DNA of 6,758 nucleotides from an uncultured Oscillospiraceae bacterium (GTDB lineage Bacteria; Bacillota; Clostridia; Oscillospirales; Oscillospiraceae): contig CAJUEG010000113.1 in assembly GCA_910584835.1 (NCBI GenBank), forward strand, positions 1 through 6,758. Direction: 5' to 3'. The notes under the pieces were generated by a model. The model ran no database searches, was not told the DNA's origin, and saw only the letters and a list, made by a program, of their open reading frames with translations. Below, one piece after another: positions 1-6,435 of the stretch (positions are counted from its first letter, which is position 1; every line of letters starts with the position of its first letter). A program made the translations under genes and the position numbers.

Positions 1-955
1 CGGGGTTGTAGCACTTCACCCCCGCCGGGGCCATGGGCTGGGCGTAGAATTTGGATTTGATCTCCTCCGGGTCCCGGAGTTCGATCTGGATATGGTCCCC
101 GTCGGGGCAGCCGAGGTCGATGGTGGAGGTGGGGCCCAGGACGTAGAAGGGGATGCCGTAGTGCTTTGCCAGGATGGCCACGCCGCTGGTGCCGATCTTG
201 TTGGCGGCGTCGCCGTTGGCCGCCACCCGGTCGCAGCCCACAAAGCAGGCGTTCACCCAGCCGTTTTTCATCACCATGGAGGCCATGTTGTCGCAGATCA
301 GGGTCACGTCCACCCCTGCCTTGTCCAGCTCGTAGGCGGTGAGCCGGGCCCCCTGGAGCAGGGGGCGGGTCTCGTCGGCGAACACCCGGAACCGCATGCC
401 CCGCTCCGTCCCCAGGAGCAGGGGGCCCAGAGCGGTGCCGTATTGGGACGTGGCCAGCGGCCCGGCGTTGCAGTGGGTGAGCACCCCGTCGCCGTCCTTG
501 AGAAGGGTGAGGCCGTGCTCCGAGATGGCCCGGCACATGGCGATGTCCTCCCGGTGGATGGCCAGGGCCTCCTCCCGCAGGGCGGCGGCGATTTGGGCGG
601 GGGCGGCGTCCGCCATGGCGTGGGCCAGCTTCCCCAGACGGTTCAGCGCCCAGCTCAGGTTCACCGCCGTGGGCCGGGAGGAGCTGAGGCAGGCGGACAG
701 CCGGTGCAGTTCTGCCCGGAACCGGTCCGGGGGCAGGCCCCTGCGCTGCTCCGCCAGCGCGGCCAGGCAGTACCCGGCGCAGATGCCGATGGCGGGGGCC
801 CCCCGTACACGCAGGAGTTGGATGGCCTCGAACATCTCCTCCGGCGCGCGCAGGGTGAGGTATTCCTCCCGGTTGGGCAGCAGGGTCTGGTCCAGGATGA
901 CCACGCTGGTCAAATCGTCCCCCAGGCGGAGGTGGCCGCTGAGATATTCTGTCAT
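1..955 (-). CDS. mtnA: Methylthioribose-1-phosphate isomerase MtnA, 3' end cut by window
   Basis: This gene encodes an isomerase converting S-methyl-5-thioribose-1-phosphate to methylthioribulose-1-phosphate in cytoplasmic methionine salvage. The visible 318 residues are open to the window edge. Family marks are clear: RGAPAIG at 51-57, RPTAVNL at 94-100, HCNAGPLAT around Cys162, TRPLLQGARLTAYEL near 196-210, and GCDRVAANGDAANKIGT at 240-256 with Asp242. Cys162 and Asp242 correspond to the catalytic Cys/Asp pair known in the family. MtnA is usually about 345 residues and the last visible residues CYNP match the start of the C-terminal NPAFD-type motif, so about 30 residues are missing. The ATG at 955 follows AAAGGAG with an 8-base spacer, and the stop of the preceding methylase gene lies 16 bases upstream, so it is probably last or internal in that operon. 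A related ribose-1,5-bisphosphate isomerase or eIF2B-like role is less likely given the intact motifs. Confidence 0.95.
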   Translation of the reverse strand, partial: MTEYLSGHLRLGDDLTSVVILDQTLLPNREEYLTLRAPEEMFEAIQLLRVRGAPAIGICAGYCLAALAEQRRGLPPDRFRAELHRLSACLSSSRPTAVNLSWALNRLGKLAHAMADAAPAQIAAALREEALAIHREDIAMCRAISEHGLTLLKDGDGVLTHCNAGPLATSQYGTALGPLLLGTERGMRFRVFADETRPLLQGARLTAYELDKAGVDVTLICDNMASMVMKNGWVNACFVGCDRVAANGDAANKIGTSGVAILAKHYGIPFYVLGPTSTIDLGCPDGDHIQIELRDPEEIKSKFYAQPMAPAGVKCYNP

Positions 956-971
956 AAAACCGGCTCCTTTC

Positions 972-2027
972 TTACATCGGATTGGGCAGGGCGCCCGGGT
1001 CGGACAGGGTCCAGATCAGCCCGGCCAGGTTGTCCTCGTCGTGCTCCACCTCCCGGCTGAACCGGGTCCACAGGGCGGCCTCCTCCCCGGGCTGGAACAG
1101 GGCCAGGTGGTATAAAGCGGTACAGGCGGCGCACACGAAGGCCGCCCGGCCGTAGAGAGCGTCGTCGTTCACCGCCTTGTGCCAGTGGCGGAACAGCAGG
1201 TAGCAGGCCAGATTGGACAGCTGGCGCTCCCAGCGGGGGTTGGCCTGTTCGTACCGCATCCGCAGGGCGGCGTAGTCCGCCGGGGACAGGGCGGAGAGCT
1301 GTTTTGCCCGTTCCTTCAGCAGTTCGGGCCAGGAGGGGCGCAGGGGGTCCAGCCCTGCCAGAAGGTTCAGAATGCGCACGGCGCAGGAGGGAAGGGGAAA
1401 GTCCGGCAGGGCGCCGCCGCAGACGTCCAGCCCGTTATAATTTCCGGCGTCAACGCGGTCTTGCAGCACCTGGGTACAGGACAGCAGGATATGCAGCTTT
1501 TCCCAAATGGGGTTGGGCCCGTAGGACAGCAGAGCGAGATAGGCGGCGCGGGTCTGCTCCAGCATGGCCAAAAAGTCCGGGTCAATGTCCTCAAAGGGCT
1601 GGTCCGCTTTGCCGTCGTCCGTCTCAACAAGGGTAAAACGGGGGGCCGACCGTAGCAGACGGGCCGCCTCGGGACAGGAGACGGCCAGGGCGGTCTCCGT
1701 CAGGCAGCCGTACTCCTCCGTAAACCGGGGATAGGCGGCGCAGTGGGCGCACAGGTGCCCCTCCCCCCAGTCCCGCTGGATGGCGCACAGGCCGTCGGGG
1801 GTGAGAAGAGCGCACAGCCCCTTCTCGTCCAGGCGGAAGCACACGTCCCCGTCCTCGTCGGTGACCAGGTTTTGGGCGATGCGCTCCCCCAGGGGGGAGG
1901 GGGCGGCGGCGTAATACGCCAGGGCCTCTTCATCGGGCACCACCGACCAGTCCCGGCAGCAGGTGTCCGGGCAGGCACCCCCCAGGCAGTGGAATTTTGT
2001 GTAGTAGTTCGGGCGGCGTTCCAGCAT
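972..2027 (-). CDS. FliB-like Cys-rich lysine N-methylase
   Basis: A 351-residue protein resembling the family annotated as flagellin lysine N-methylase (FliB), which methylates lysine side chains using S-adenosylmethionine and is thought to carry an iron-sulfur centre. The N-terminal third holds the signature cysteines: Cys14, Cys19, Cys23-Cys24 (CPDTCCRDW), then Cys63, Cys72, Cys81 (GLCAIQRDWGEGHLC), Cys93, Cys96 with HCAAYPRF, Cys108 and SCPEAARLL at 117-125. The C-terminal two thirds are helical-looking and not otherwise recognised. Salmonella FliB is about 400 residues, so this is somewhat short but in the range of relatives I know from Clostridia. The ATG at 2027 follows AAAGGAGG with a 7-base spacer; the regulator gene ends 13 bases upstream and mtnA starts 16 bases downstream. 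No flagellar gene is visible, so the true substrate is uncertain; I leave the symbol blank. Confidence 0.82.
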   Translation of the reverse strand: MLERRPNYYTKFHCLGGACPDTCCRDWSVVPDEEALAYYAAAPSPLGERIAQNLVTDEDGDVCFRLDEKGLCALLTPDGLCAIQRDWGEGHLCAHCAAYPRFTEEYGCLTETALAVSCPEAARLLRSAPRFTLVETDDGKADQPFEDIDPDFLAMLEQTRAAYLALLSYGPNPIWEKLHILLSCTQVLQDRVDAGNYNGLDVCGGALPDFPLPSCAVRILNLLAGLDPLRPSWPELLKERAKQLSALSPADYAALRMRYEQANPRWERQLSNLACYLLFRHWHKAVNDDALYGRAAFVCAACTALYHLALFQPGEEAALWTRFSREVEHDEDNLAGLIWTLSDPGALPNPM

Positions 2028-2040
2028 AGCGGGGCCTCCT

Positions 2041-2925
2041 TTATGATTCGCCGTCTTTTTTCACCAGAATGGTGGCGGCCACGCACAGCAGGGCGGCCAC
2101 TGTATAGACGATGGGGGCGGCCTGCTCCCACAGGTCCAGCCCAAAGCCCAGGCCCACGTACAGCGCCGTGGCGGCCACCATGCCCGCCCCCCAGATGCGG
2201 CCCACCCGGCGCTGGGCGGGGGTCATCTTTTCCTCCGGGAAGCCATACTTGGAGTGCTGGATGCCCGCCCAGGTGAGGGTGGAGGAGGCGATGGTGATGC
2301 ACAGCAGGAACAGGGTTCCGCACAAGGCGTCCCGCTGGTCCTGGCTGAAGCGCGCGGGAATGCTCATCATATCCATGGGGATGATTGCGGTGAGCCCCAG
2401 CAGGATGATAACCACGGGAACGGCGATGAGGAAGGGATAGCGGCGTTCAAAACGGTCCATTTCCTCCTGGGTGTAGCAGGGTACAAAGCCGGGATGCTGG
2501 CGCGTGAAAATGTCGTGGTTCATGCCGGAGACGATGAAGATGGCCACGGCGGCGATGAGGAACAGGAAAAAGACCACCCCGGCCTCCATTGCCCGGGCAA
2601 AGAACTCGCCCACGAACATCATGAGGGTGACGCCCAGCAGCACCAGGGCCACCCCTGACGCGATGGCAGCGGCAAAGGCGTTCATGTGCTTGTCGTAGGC
2701 GGCGGCGTCCTCCCCGAAGCGGCGGGACACGTCCCCGCGAAGCAGGGTGTCCATGTCGCAGCGGAACAGGTCGCACAGGCGCAGAATGGCGTCCGTCTCC
2801 GGGTAGGCGGAGTTGGACTCCCACTTGCTCACCGACTGGCGGGACACATCCATCTTCTCCGCCAGCTCCTCCTGGGTCATGCCCTGGTGCCTGCGGAGGA
2901 ATTGCAGGTTTTCTCCAAATGTCAT
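2041..2925 (-). CDS. XRE-family regulator with six-helix membrane domain
   Basis: A 294-residue protein with an N-terminal Cro/C1-type helix-turn-helix (residues about 3-62; TQEELAEKMDVSRQSVSKWES at 17-37 contains both recognition helices) followed by a linker and six hydrophobic stretches at roughly 83-109, 115-135, 165-185, 201-221, 245-262 and 270-288. It should bind DNA while anchored in the cytoplasmic membrane, an arrangement common in Firmicutes; the ligand or signal is not known. I chose ATG at 2925 rather than the in-frame TTG at 2931: the AGGAGG at 2935-2940 is 9 bases from the ATG but only 3 from the TTG, and the ATG start gives the usual MTFGENLQ-like beginning. It is first in a block with the methylase gene 13 bases downstream and mtnA after that, so it may control its own operon. 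No convincing promoter was found upstream; the 135-base repeat array lies there. Confidence 0.93.
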   Translation of the reverse strand: MTFGENLQFLRRHQGMTQEELAEKMDVSRQSVSKWESNSAYPETDAILRLCDLFRCDMDTLLRGDVSRRFGEDAAAYDKHMNAFAAAIASGVALVLLGVTLMMFVGEFFARAMEAGVVFFLFLIAAVAIFIVSGMNHDIFTRQHPGFVPCYTQEEMDRFERRYPFLIAVPVVIILLGLTAIIPMDMMSIPARFSQDQRDALCGTLFLLCITIASSTLTWAGIQHSKYGFPEEKMTPAQRRVGRIWGAGMVAATALYVGLGFGLDLWEQAAPIVYTVAALLCVAATILVKKDGES

Positions 2926-2934
2926 AATCAATGA

Positions 2935-2940
2935 CCTCCT
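2935..2940 (-). promoter_or_regulatory. Ribosome binding site deciding the XRE start
   Basis: AGGAGG on the minus strand, 9 bases before the ATG at 2925 and only 3 before the alternative TTG at 2931. The spacing supports the ATG and removes two residues (MI) from the longest reading. Confidence 0.85.
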
Positions 2941-2949
2941 TTCAAGGTG

Positions 2950-2975
2950 CCCCCAGTTTAGGGAAAAACCGGGGG
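2950..2975. other. Imperfect hairpin just upstream of the XRE ribosome binding site
   Basis: CCCCC at 2950-2954 pairs with GGGGG at 2971-2975 and GTTT at 2956-2959 pairs with AAAC at 2966-2969, with one A/C mismatch and a 6-base loop (2960-2965). There is no T tract after it on either strand, so it is not a standard terminator. It sits about 10 bases from the ribosome binding site of the XRE gene, so it could be an operator or a leader structure; neither is shown. Confidence 0.45.
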
Positions 2976-3024
2976 AAAGGCCACCAATTTGCTGTTGCGT
3001 TTGGGTTGCGGAGCGTAAACTTGA

Positions 3025-3444
3025 GGTTGCGAAGCCGTCGTGAGCAGCGAACTAAGATCGGAGCAGAGCGAAATGGCCGGAGCCGTCAGAGATGGGGCAG
3101 GGCATTTTGCGGAGTCGGAGAGCTTAGGGCGCGTCGCGAACAGGCGGAGCACGACTGCAGGTTGCGAAGCCGTCGTGAGCAGCGAACTAAGATCGGAGCA
3201 GAGCGAAATGGCCGGAGCCGTCAGAGATGGGGCAGGGCATTTTGCGGAGTCGGAGAGCTTAGGGCGCGTCGCGAACAGGCGGAGCACGACTACAGGTTGC
3301 GAAGCCATCGTGAGCAGCGAACTAAGATCGGAGCAGAGCGAAATGGCCGGAGCCATCAGAGATGGCGCAGGGCATTTTGCGGAGTCGGAGAGCTTGGGGC
3401 GCGTTGCGAACAGGCGGAGCACGACTGCAGGCTGCAAAGCCATT
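3025..3444. repeat. Tandem array of a 135-base unit, three copies plus partial
   Basis: Three head-to-tail copies start at 3025, 3160 and 3295, each beginning GGTTGCGAAGCC and exactly 135 bases apart. Copies 1 and 2 differ at a single base (G at 3157, A at 3292). Copy 3 differs from copy 1 at five positions, mostly transitions. A truncated fourth copy begins at 3430 (GGCTGCAAAGCCAT) and ends within a few bases of the VOC stop codon at 3446-3448. On the other side, about 2992-3024 resembles a degenerate unit end (GCGGAGC then a short stretch before GGTTGC). Because 135 is a multiple of three, long open frames run through the array on both strands, but none has a ribosome binding site or a recognisable protein. 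The array fills most of the gap between the two gene blocks. No transposase, terminal inverted repeat or CRISPR-type spacer is present. Its function and family are unknown to me. Confidence 0.96.
3150..3177 (+). other. Possible hairpin at the repeat-unit junction with GNRA loop
   Basis: Across the junction of copies 1 and 2, CACGAC (3150-3155) can pair with GTCGTG (3172-3177). Inside, GGTT (3160-3163) pairs with AGCC (3168-3171), using one T-G wobble, around a GCGA loop, leaving TGCA as a one-sided bulge. At the next junction the inner hairpin is kept and the outer stem loses one pair (3285-3312). At the last junction, 3430-3441, the inner hairpin becomes GGCT-GCAA-AGCC: the wobble turns into a true pair and the loop stays GNRA. 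The other strand would carry a C/A mismatch in copies 1-3, so the structure favours plus-strand RNA, if any is made. Confidence 0.4.
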
Positions 3445-3445
3445 T

Positions 3446-3829
3446 TCAAACAGTCAGCTCAATTTGATTGCCCTCGACGCCCACGACGCAGCTCTCATAG
3501 TAGCCGTCGCCGGTGGTACGGGGGCCGCTGACCACCGCGTAGCCATCCGCCCGAAGCCGGGCGGTCAGCTCGTCCACCTTCCGGGCGCTGCCCAGACTGA
3601 AGGCCACGTGGATATAGCCCATCCGGGTCAGGGCGGGGGTTTGCTCCACGGTGTCCGGCTTGCTCATGAGCTCCAGCCGCGCACCGCCGCCAAAGGATAG
3701 AAAATAGGAGCGAAAGCCCGTTTTGGGGTTGTGGTAAAGCTGATTGGAGATGGCGCCCAGGTAGCGTTCAAAAAACGCCCGCGCCGCCTCCAGATCCTTG
3801 ACGTACATGGCGATGTGCTCGATGGTCAT
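3446..3829 (-). CDS. VOC-family (glyoxalase-fold) protein
   Basis: A 127-residue single protein of the vicinal oxygen chelate superfamily, which includes glyoxalase I, methylmalonyl-CoA epimerase, extradiol dioxygenases and antibiotic-binding proteins. The two beta-alpha-beta-beta-beta modules are visible: the first begins MTIEHIAMYVKDLEAARAFFERYLG, the second YIHVAFSLGS at 72-81. The four usual metal positions are all present: His5, Glu53, His74 and Glu124, so a metal-dependent enzyme is plausible. Residues that would name a substrate are not recognisable. The ATG at 3829 follows AAGGAGG with an 8-base spacer, 23 bases after the stop of the flavoprotein gene, so it is likely the last gene of the metA operon. 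The 135-base repeat array begins right at its stop codon, and no clear terminator separates them. No signal peptide is seen, so it should be cytoplasmic. Confidence 0.92.
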   Translation of the reverse strand: MTIEHIAMYVKDLEAARAFFERYLGAISNQLYHNPKTGFRSYFLSFGGGARLELMSKPDTVEQTPALTRMGYIHVAFSLGSARKVDELTARLRADGYAVVSGPRTTGDGYYESCVVGVEGNQIELTV

Positions 3830-3852
3830 GGAAAATACCTCCTTGCGGGGCT

Positions 3853-5433
3853 TCAGCTCCGAATGATGGCCTCCGCCACCTTAAGGCCGTCCACGGCGGC
3901 GGAGGTGATCCCCCCGGCGTAGCCCGCCCCCTCCCCGCAGGGGTAGAGGCCCGGCAGGGCGGGGGACTGGAACGTTCCGTCCCGCACAATGCGCACCGGG
4001 GAGGACGAGCGGGTCTCCACCCCGGTGAGCACCGCGTCCGGTTGGGCGAAGCCGCGGAGCCTGCGGTCAAACAGGGGGAGGGCATCCTTCAATGTGCCCA
4101 GGACGTAATCCGGAAGCACCCCGTCCAGGGTGGTCCAGGTCACGCCGGGGCGGTAGGTGGGCAGGACTGACCGGGGGCCGGCAGAGGGACGGCCCGCCAG
4201 AAAGTCCCCCACCAGCTGGGCAGGGGCGCGGAAATTGCCGCCGCCCGCCTCAAAGGCGGCGCGCTCCCATTGCTCCTGAAAGCGCACCCCCGCCAGGGGA
4301 TCGTCCCCGCCGAAGTCGTCCGGGTTCACCCCCACCAGGAAGCCGCCGTTGATGTTGGCCCCGTTCCGGGCACGCAGGGACATGCCGTTGGTGACCACCT
4401 GGCCCGCGCCGCTGGCGGCGGCCACCACTTGCCCGCCGGGACACACGCAGAAGGTGAAGGCCGACCGGCCCGAGGGCAGATGGCAGGCCAGCTTGTAGTC
4501 GGCGGCGGGGAGCTTGTCCCAGAAATCGCCGAACTGGGCCCGGCTCACCGCCTCCTGCAGGTGCTCAATGCGCACGCCGACGGCAAAGCTCTTGCGCTCC
4601 AGGGGCAGGCCGAAATCGTACAGCATTTGAAAGGTGTCCCGGGCGGAGTGACCGGGGGCCAGCACCAGTGCGTCGCAGGGCATGGCGTAAAGGCCGGATT
4701 CCGCCTGGACGGCCAGGCCGGACAGCCGCCCGCCGTCCTGCCGCAGGGCTTGGAGCCGGTGCCCAAAGCGGATGTCCGCCCCCAGGCCGGCCAGCTCGCC
4801 CCGGATGGATTTCACCACATTGCGCAGCACGTCGGTGCCGATGTGGGGCTTATGGGACCATTTGACGTCCTCCGGCGCACCGTGGGAGACAAGGACGTCG
4901 AAAATGTGGGAGATGCGGGGATCGTTGATCCCGGTGGTGAGCTTGCCGTCGGAAAAAGCGCCCGCGCCCCCCTCGCCGAACTGGACGTTGGAGGAGGGGG
5001 AGAGCAGCCCGGTGCGCCAAAAACGCTCCACATCCCGGGCACGCCGGTCCACGTCCTGTCCCCGCTCCAGCACAATGGGGCGCAGGCCCGCCCGGGCCAG
5101 CGCCAGCGCGGCGAACAGCCCCGCCGGGCCCATCCCCGCCACCACCGGGGGCAGGGGGGAGGCGCGGCCCAGGGGCGGCGGCGCATAGGGGGCATCCTCC
5201 ACCGCCGTCACGCCCCTGGGGGCGCGGCGGAGGACGGCTTCCTCATTATATAATGTAGCGCGGACGGTGCAGACCAGATGGACGCCGTTCTTTTTCCGGG
5301 CGTCGATGGACTGGCGGTGGAGGGACAGCGCGAGAATGTCCCCGGGGCGGACGCCCAGGGCACGGGCGGCTTTTTTCCGCAGCTGCTCCTCCCCGCCGCC
5401 CACGGGGAGGGTGAGGTTGGAAATTTGCAGCAT
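3853..5433 (-). CDS. FAD-dependent oxidoreductase, COG2509-like, unknown substrate
   Basis: A 526-residue protein resembling the uncharacterised FAD-dependent dehydrogenases grouped as COG2509. After an N-terminal domain of about 95 residues comes the dinucleotide-binding motif GMGPAG at 100-105 with the acidic end of the second strand at Glu123 (VLERG). The family stretch SSNVQFGEGGAGAFSDGKL lies at 147-165, a second conserved part around 253-265 (CDALVLAPGHSARD), and the C-terminal FAD motif GLYPCGEGAGYAGGITSAA near 495-513. Length is normal for the family. The reaction and electron acceptor are not known. Translation is probably coupled to metA: ATG at 5433 lies 4 bases after the metA stop codon and its ribosome binding site (CAGGAG) is within the last metA codons. 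The VOC gene follows after 23 bases. The sharing of an operon with metA hints at a link to amino-acid or sulfur metabolism, but this is inference only. Confidence 0.93.
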   Translation of the reverse strand: MLQISNLTLPVGGGEEQLRKKAARALGVRPGDILALSLHRQSIDARKKNGVHLVCTVRATLYNEEAVLRRAPRGVTAVEDAPYAPPPLGRASPLPPVVAGMGPAGLFAALALARAGLRPIVLERGQDVDRRARDVERFWRTGLLSPSSNVQFGEGGAGAFSDGKLTTGINDPRISHIFDVLVSHGAPEDVKWSHKPHIGTDVLRNVVKSIRGELAGLGADIRFGHRLQALRQDGGRLSGLAVQAESGLYAMPCDALVLAPGHSARDTFQMLYDFGLPLERKSFAVGVRIEHLQEAVSRAQFGDFWDKLPAADYKLACHLPSGRSAFTFCVCPGGQVVAAASGAGQVVTNGMSLRARNGANINGGFLVGVNPDDFGGDDPLAGVRFQEQWERAAFEAGGGNFRAPAQLVGDFLAGRPSAGPRSVLPTYRPGVTWTTLDGVLPDYVLGTLKDALPLFDRRLRGFAQPDAVLTGVETRSSSPVRIVRDGTFQSPALPGLYPCGEGAGYAGGITSAAVDGLKVAEAIIRS

Positions 5434-5437
5434 GGGC

Positions 5438-6370
5438 CTACTCCTGAGGCTCCAGGGAGATCTGGCTGGGGTCGTAAGGGGTGGTCTGGTAGACGTAGTA
5501 GTTCAGCCAGTTGGTGTACAGCAGCTGCCCCGCGCTGCGCCAGTTGACGACGGGGGACAGGCTGGGATTGTCGCCGGGGAAATAGTGGGCGGGCAGGTCC
5601 GGGTCCAGCCCCCGCTTCACGTCCCGGAAGTACTCCTGGGCCAGGGTGTCATCGTCGTACTCCGGGTGGGCGAAGATGAAAAAGCGGCGGTTGTCCGCGC
5701 TCTTCACCCCGAATACCCCCGCCTCGTGGGAGAGGGCCAGGACTTCCAGCTCCGGCTTTTCCAGCAGCTGTTCCATGGTGATTTCGGTGTAGCGGGAGTG
5801 GGGCGCCCAGAAGTGGTCGTCAAAGCCCCGGAACAGGGGGGAGCGCCTGCGGATGATGGTGTGCTCGTACACGCCGGACAGCTTGCGGGGCAGGGTGCGC
5901 TTGGATATGCCGTAGTGGTGGTACAGCCCCGCCTGGGCCCCCCAGCAGATGTGGAAGGTGGAGTGGACGTGGGTGCGGGTCCAGTCCATGATCTCACACA
6001 GCTCGTCCCAGTAGTCCACCTCCTCAAACTCCAGGTTTTCCACCGGGGCGCCGGTGATAATCATGCCGTCAAACTGGTGGTCCCGCACCTGGTCAAAGGT
6101 GGTATAAAAGGATTGGAGATGGGCCACGTCCGTGTTCTGCGAGGTGTGGCTTCTGGTCTGGAGAAGCTGAACGTTGACCTGAAGGGGGGTGTTGGACAGC
6201 TTACGAAGCAGCTGGGTCTCGGTGACGATCTTGGTGGGCATCAGGTTGAGAATAAGCAGGTTCAGGGGACGGATGTCCTGATGCAGGGCGCGGCGCTCCG
6301 TCATGACGAAGATATTCTCACCCTCCAGCACGCCGGTGGCGGGCAGGGAATCGGGAATCCGAATTGGCAT
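5438..6370 (-). CDS. metA: Homoserine O-acyltransferase MetA, predicted acetyl-CoA type
   Basis: This cytoplasmic enzyme acylates homoserine as the first committed step of methionine synthesis. The 310-residue protein starts MPIRIPDSLPA, as MetA does, and keeps family numbering: nucleophile Cys142 in HICWGAQAGLY, and His235 with Glu237 in FIFAHPEYD. Position 111, in GAPVE, is glutamate. In studied relatives Glu111 goes with acetyl-CoA and Gly111 with succinyl-CoA, so I predict O-acetylhomoserine as product although such proteins are often annotated as succinyltransferases. I chose the ATG at 6370 over the in-frame TTG at 6376, because AAGGAGG at 6378-6384 is 7 bases from the ATG. It is first of a block with the flavoprotein gene (4-base gap) and the VOC gene. 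The leader visible before it has no recognisable SAM riboswitch or T-box. Confidence 0.97.
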   Translation of the reverse strand: MPIRIPDSLPATGVLEGENIFVMTERRALHQDIRPLNLLILNLMPTKIVTETQLLRKLSNTPLQVNVQLLQTRSHTSQNTDVAHLQSFYTTFDQVRDHQFDGMIITGAPVENLEFEEVDYWDELCEIMDWTRTHVHSTFHICWGAQAGLYHHYGISKRTLPRKLSGVYEHTIIRRRSPLFRGFDDHFWAPHSRYTEITMEQLLEKPELEVLALSHEAGVFGVKSADNRRFFIFAHPEYDDDTLAQEYFRDVKRGLDPDLPAHYFPGDNPSLSPVVNWRSAGQLLYTNWLNYYVYQTTPYDPSQISLEPQE

Positions 6371-6377
6371 GGTCAAG

Positions 6378-6384
6378 CCTCCTT
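6378..6384 (-). promoter_or_regulatory. Ribosome binding site deciding the metA start
   Basis: AAGGAGG on the minus strand, 7 bases before the ATG at 6370. The alternative TTG at 6376 lies almost on top of it, so the shorter 310-residue protein with the classical MPIRIPD start is preferred. Confidence 0.88.
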
Positions 6385-6391
6385 ATGAATC

Positions 6392-6421
6392 AGTATATAG
6401 TAATAGGTGTATTCAGGGTAA
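6392..6421 (-). promoter_or_regulatory. Candidate metA promoter (weak -35)
   Basis: On the minus strand TATACT (6392-6397) is a fair -10 box, with an overlapping TATATA at 6394-6399. The best upstream partner is TTACCC at 6416-6421, a poor -35 match with an 18-base spacer. Transcription would begin about 15 bases before the metA ATG, too short a leader for a riboswitch. The position, directly upstream of the first gene of the block, supports it; the sequence match alone is weak. Confidence 0.35.
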
Positions 6422-6435
6422 CACAGGCGGGGCGG

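Noticed and set aside
92..1115. Plus-strand open frames of more than 250 codons opposite mtnA and the methylase gene
   Set aside because: They are antisense shadows of well-recognised GC-rich genes, with unlikely composition and no ribosome binding sites.
3025..3444. CRISPR array
   Set aside because: The whole 135-base unit repeats without unique spacers, and no cas gene is present.
2931..3531. Long open frames on both strands across the repeat array, including one starting with ATG at 3443 just after the VOC stop
   Set aside because: The frames stay open because the period is a multiple of three. None has a ribosome binding site, the products are low-complexity and arginine- or serine-rich, and no family is recognised.
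5267..6388. Plus-strand 373-codon frame opposite metA
   Set aside because: It lies antisense to metA and the flavoprotein start, both with full catalytic motifs; the product resembles no protein.
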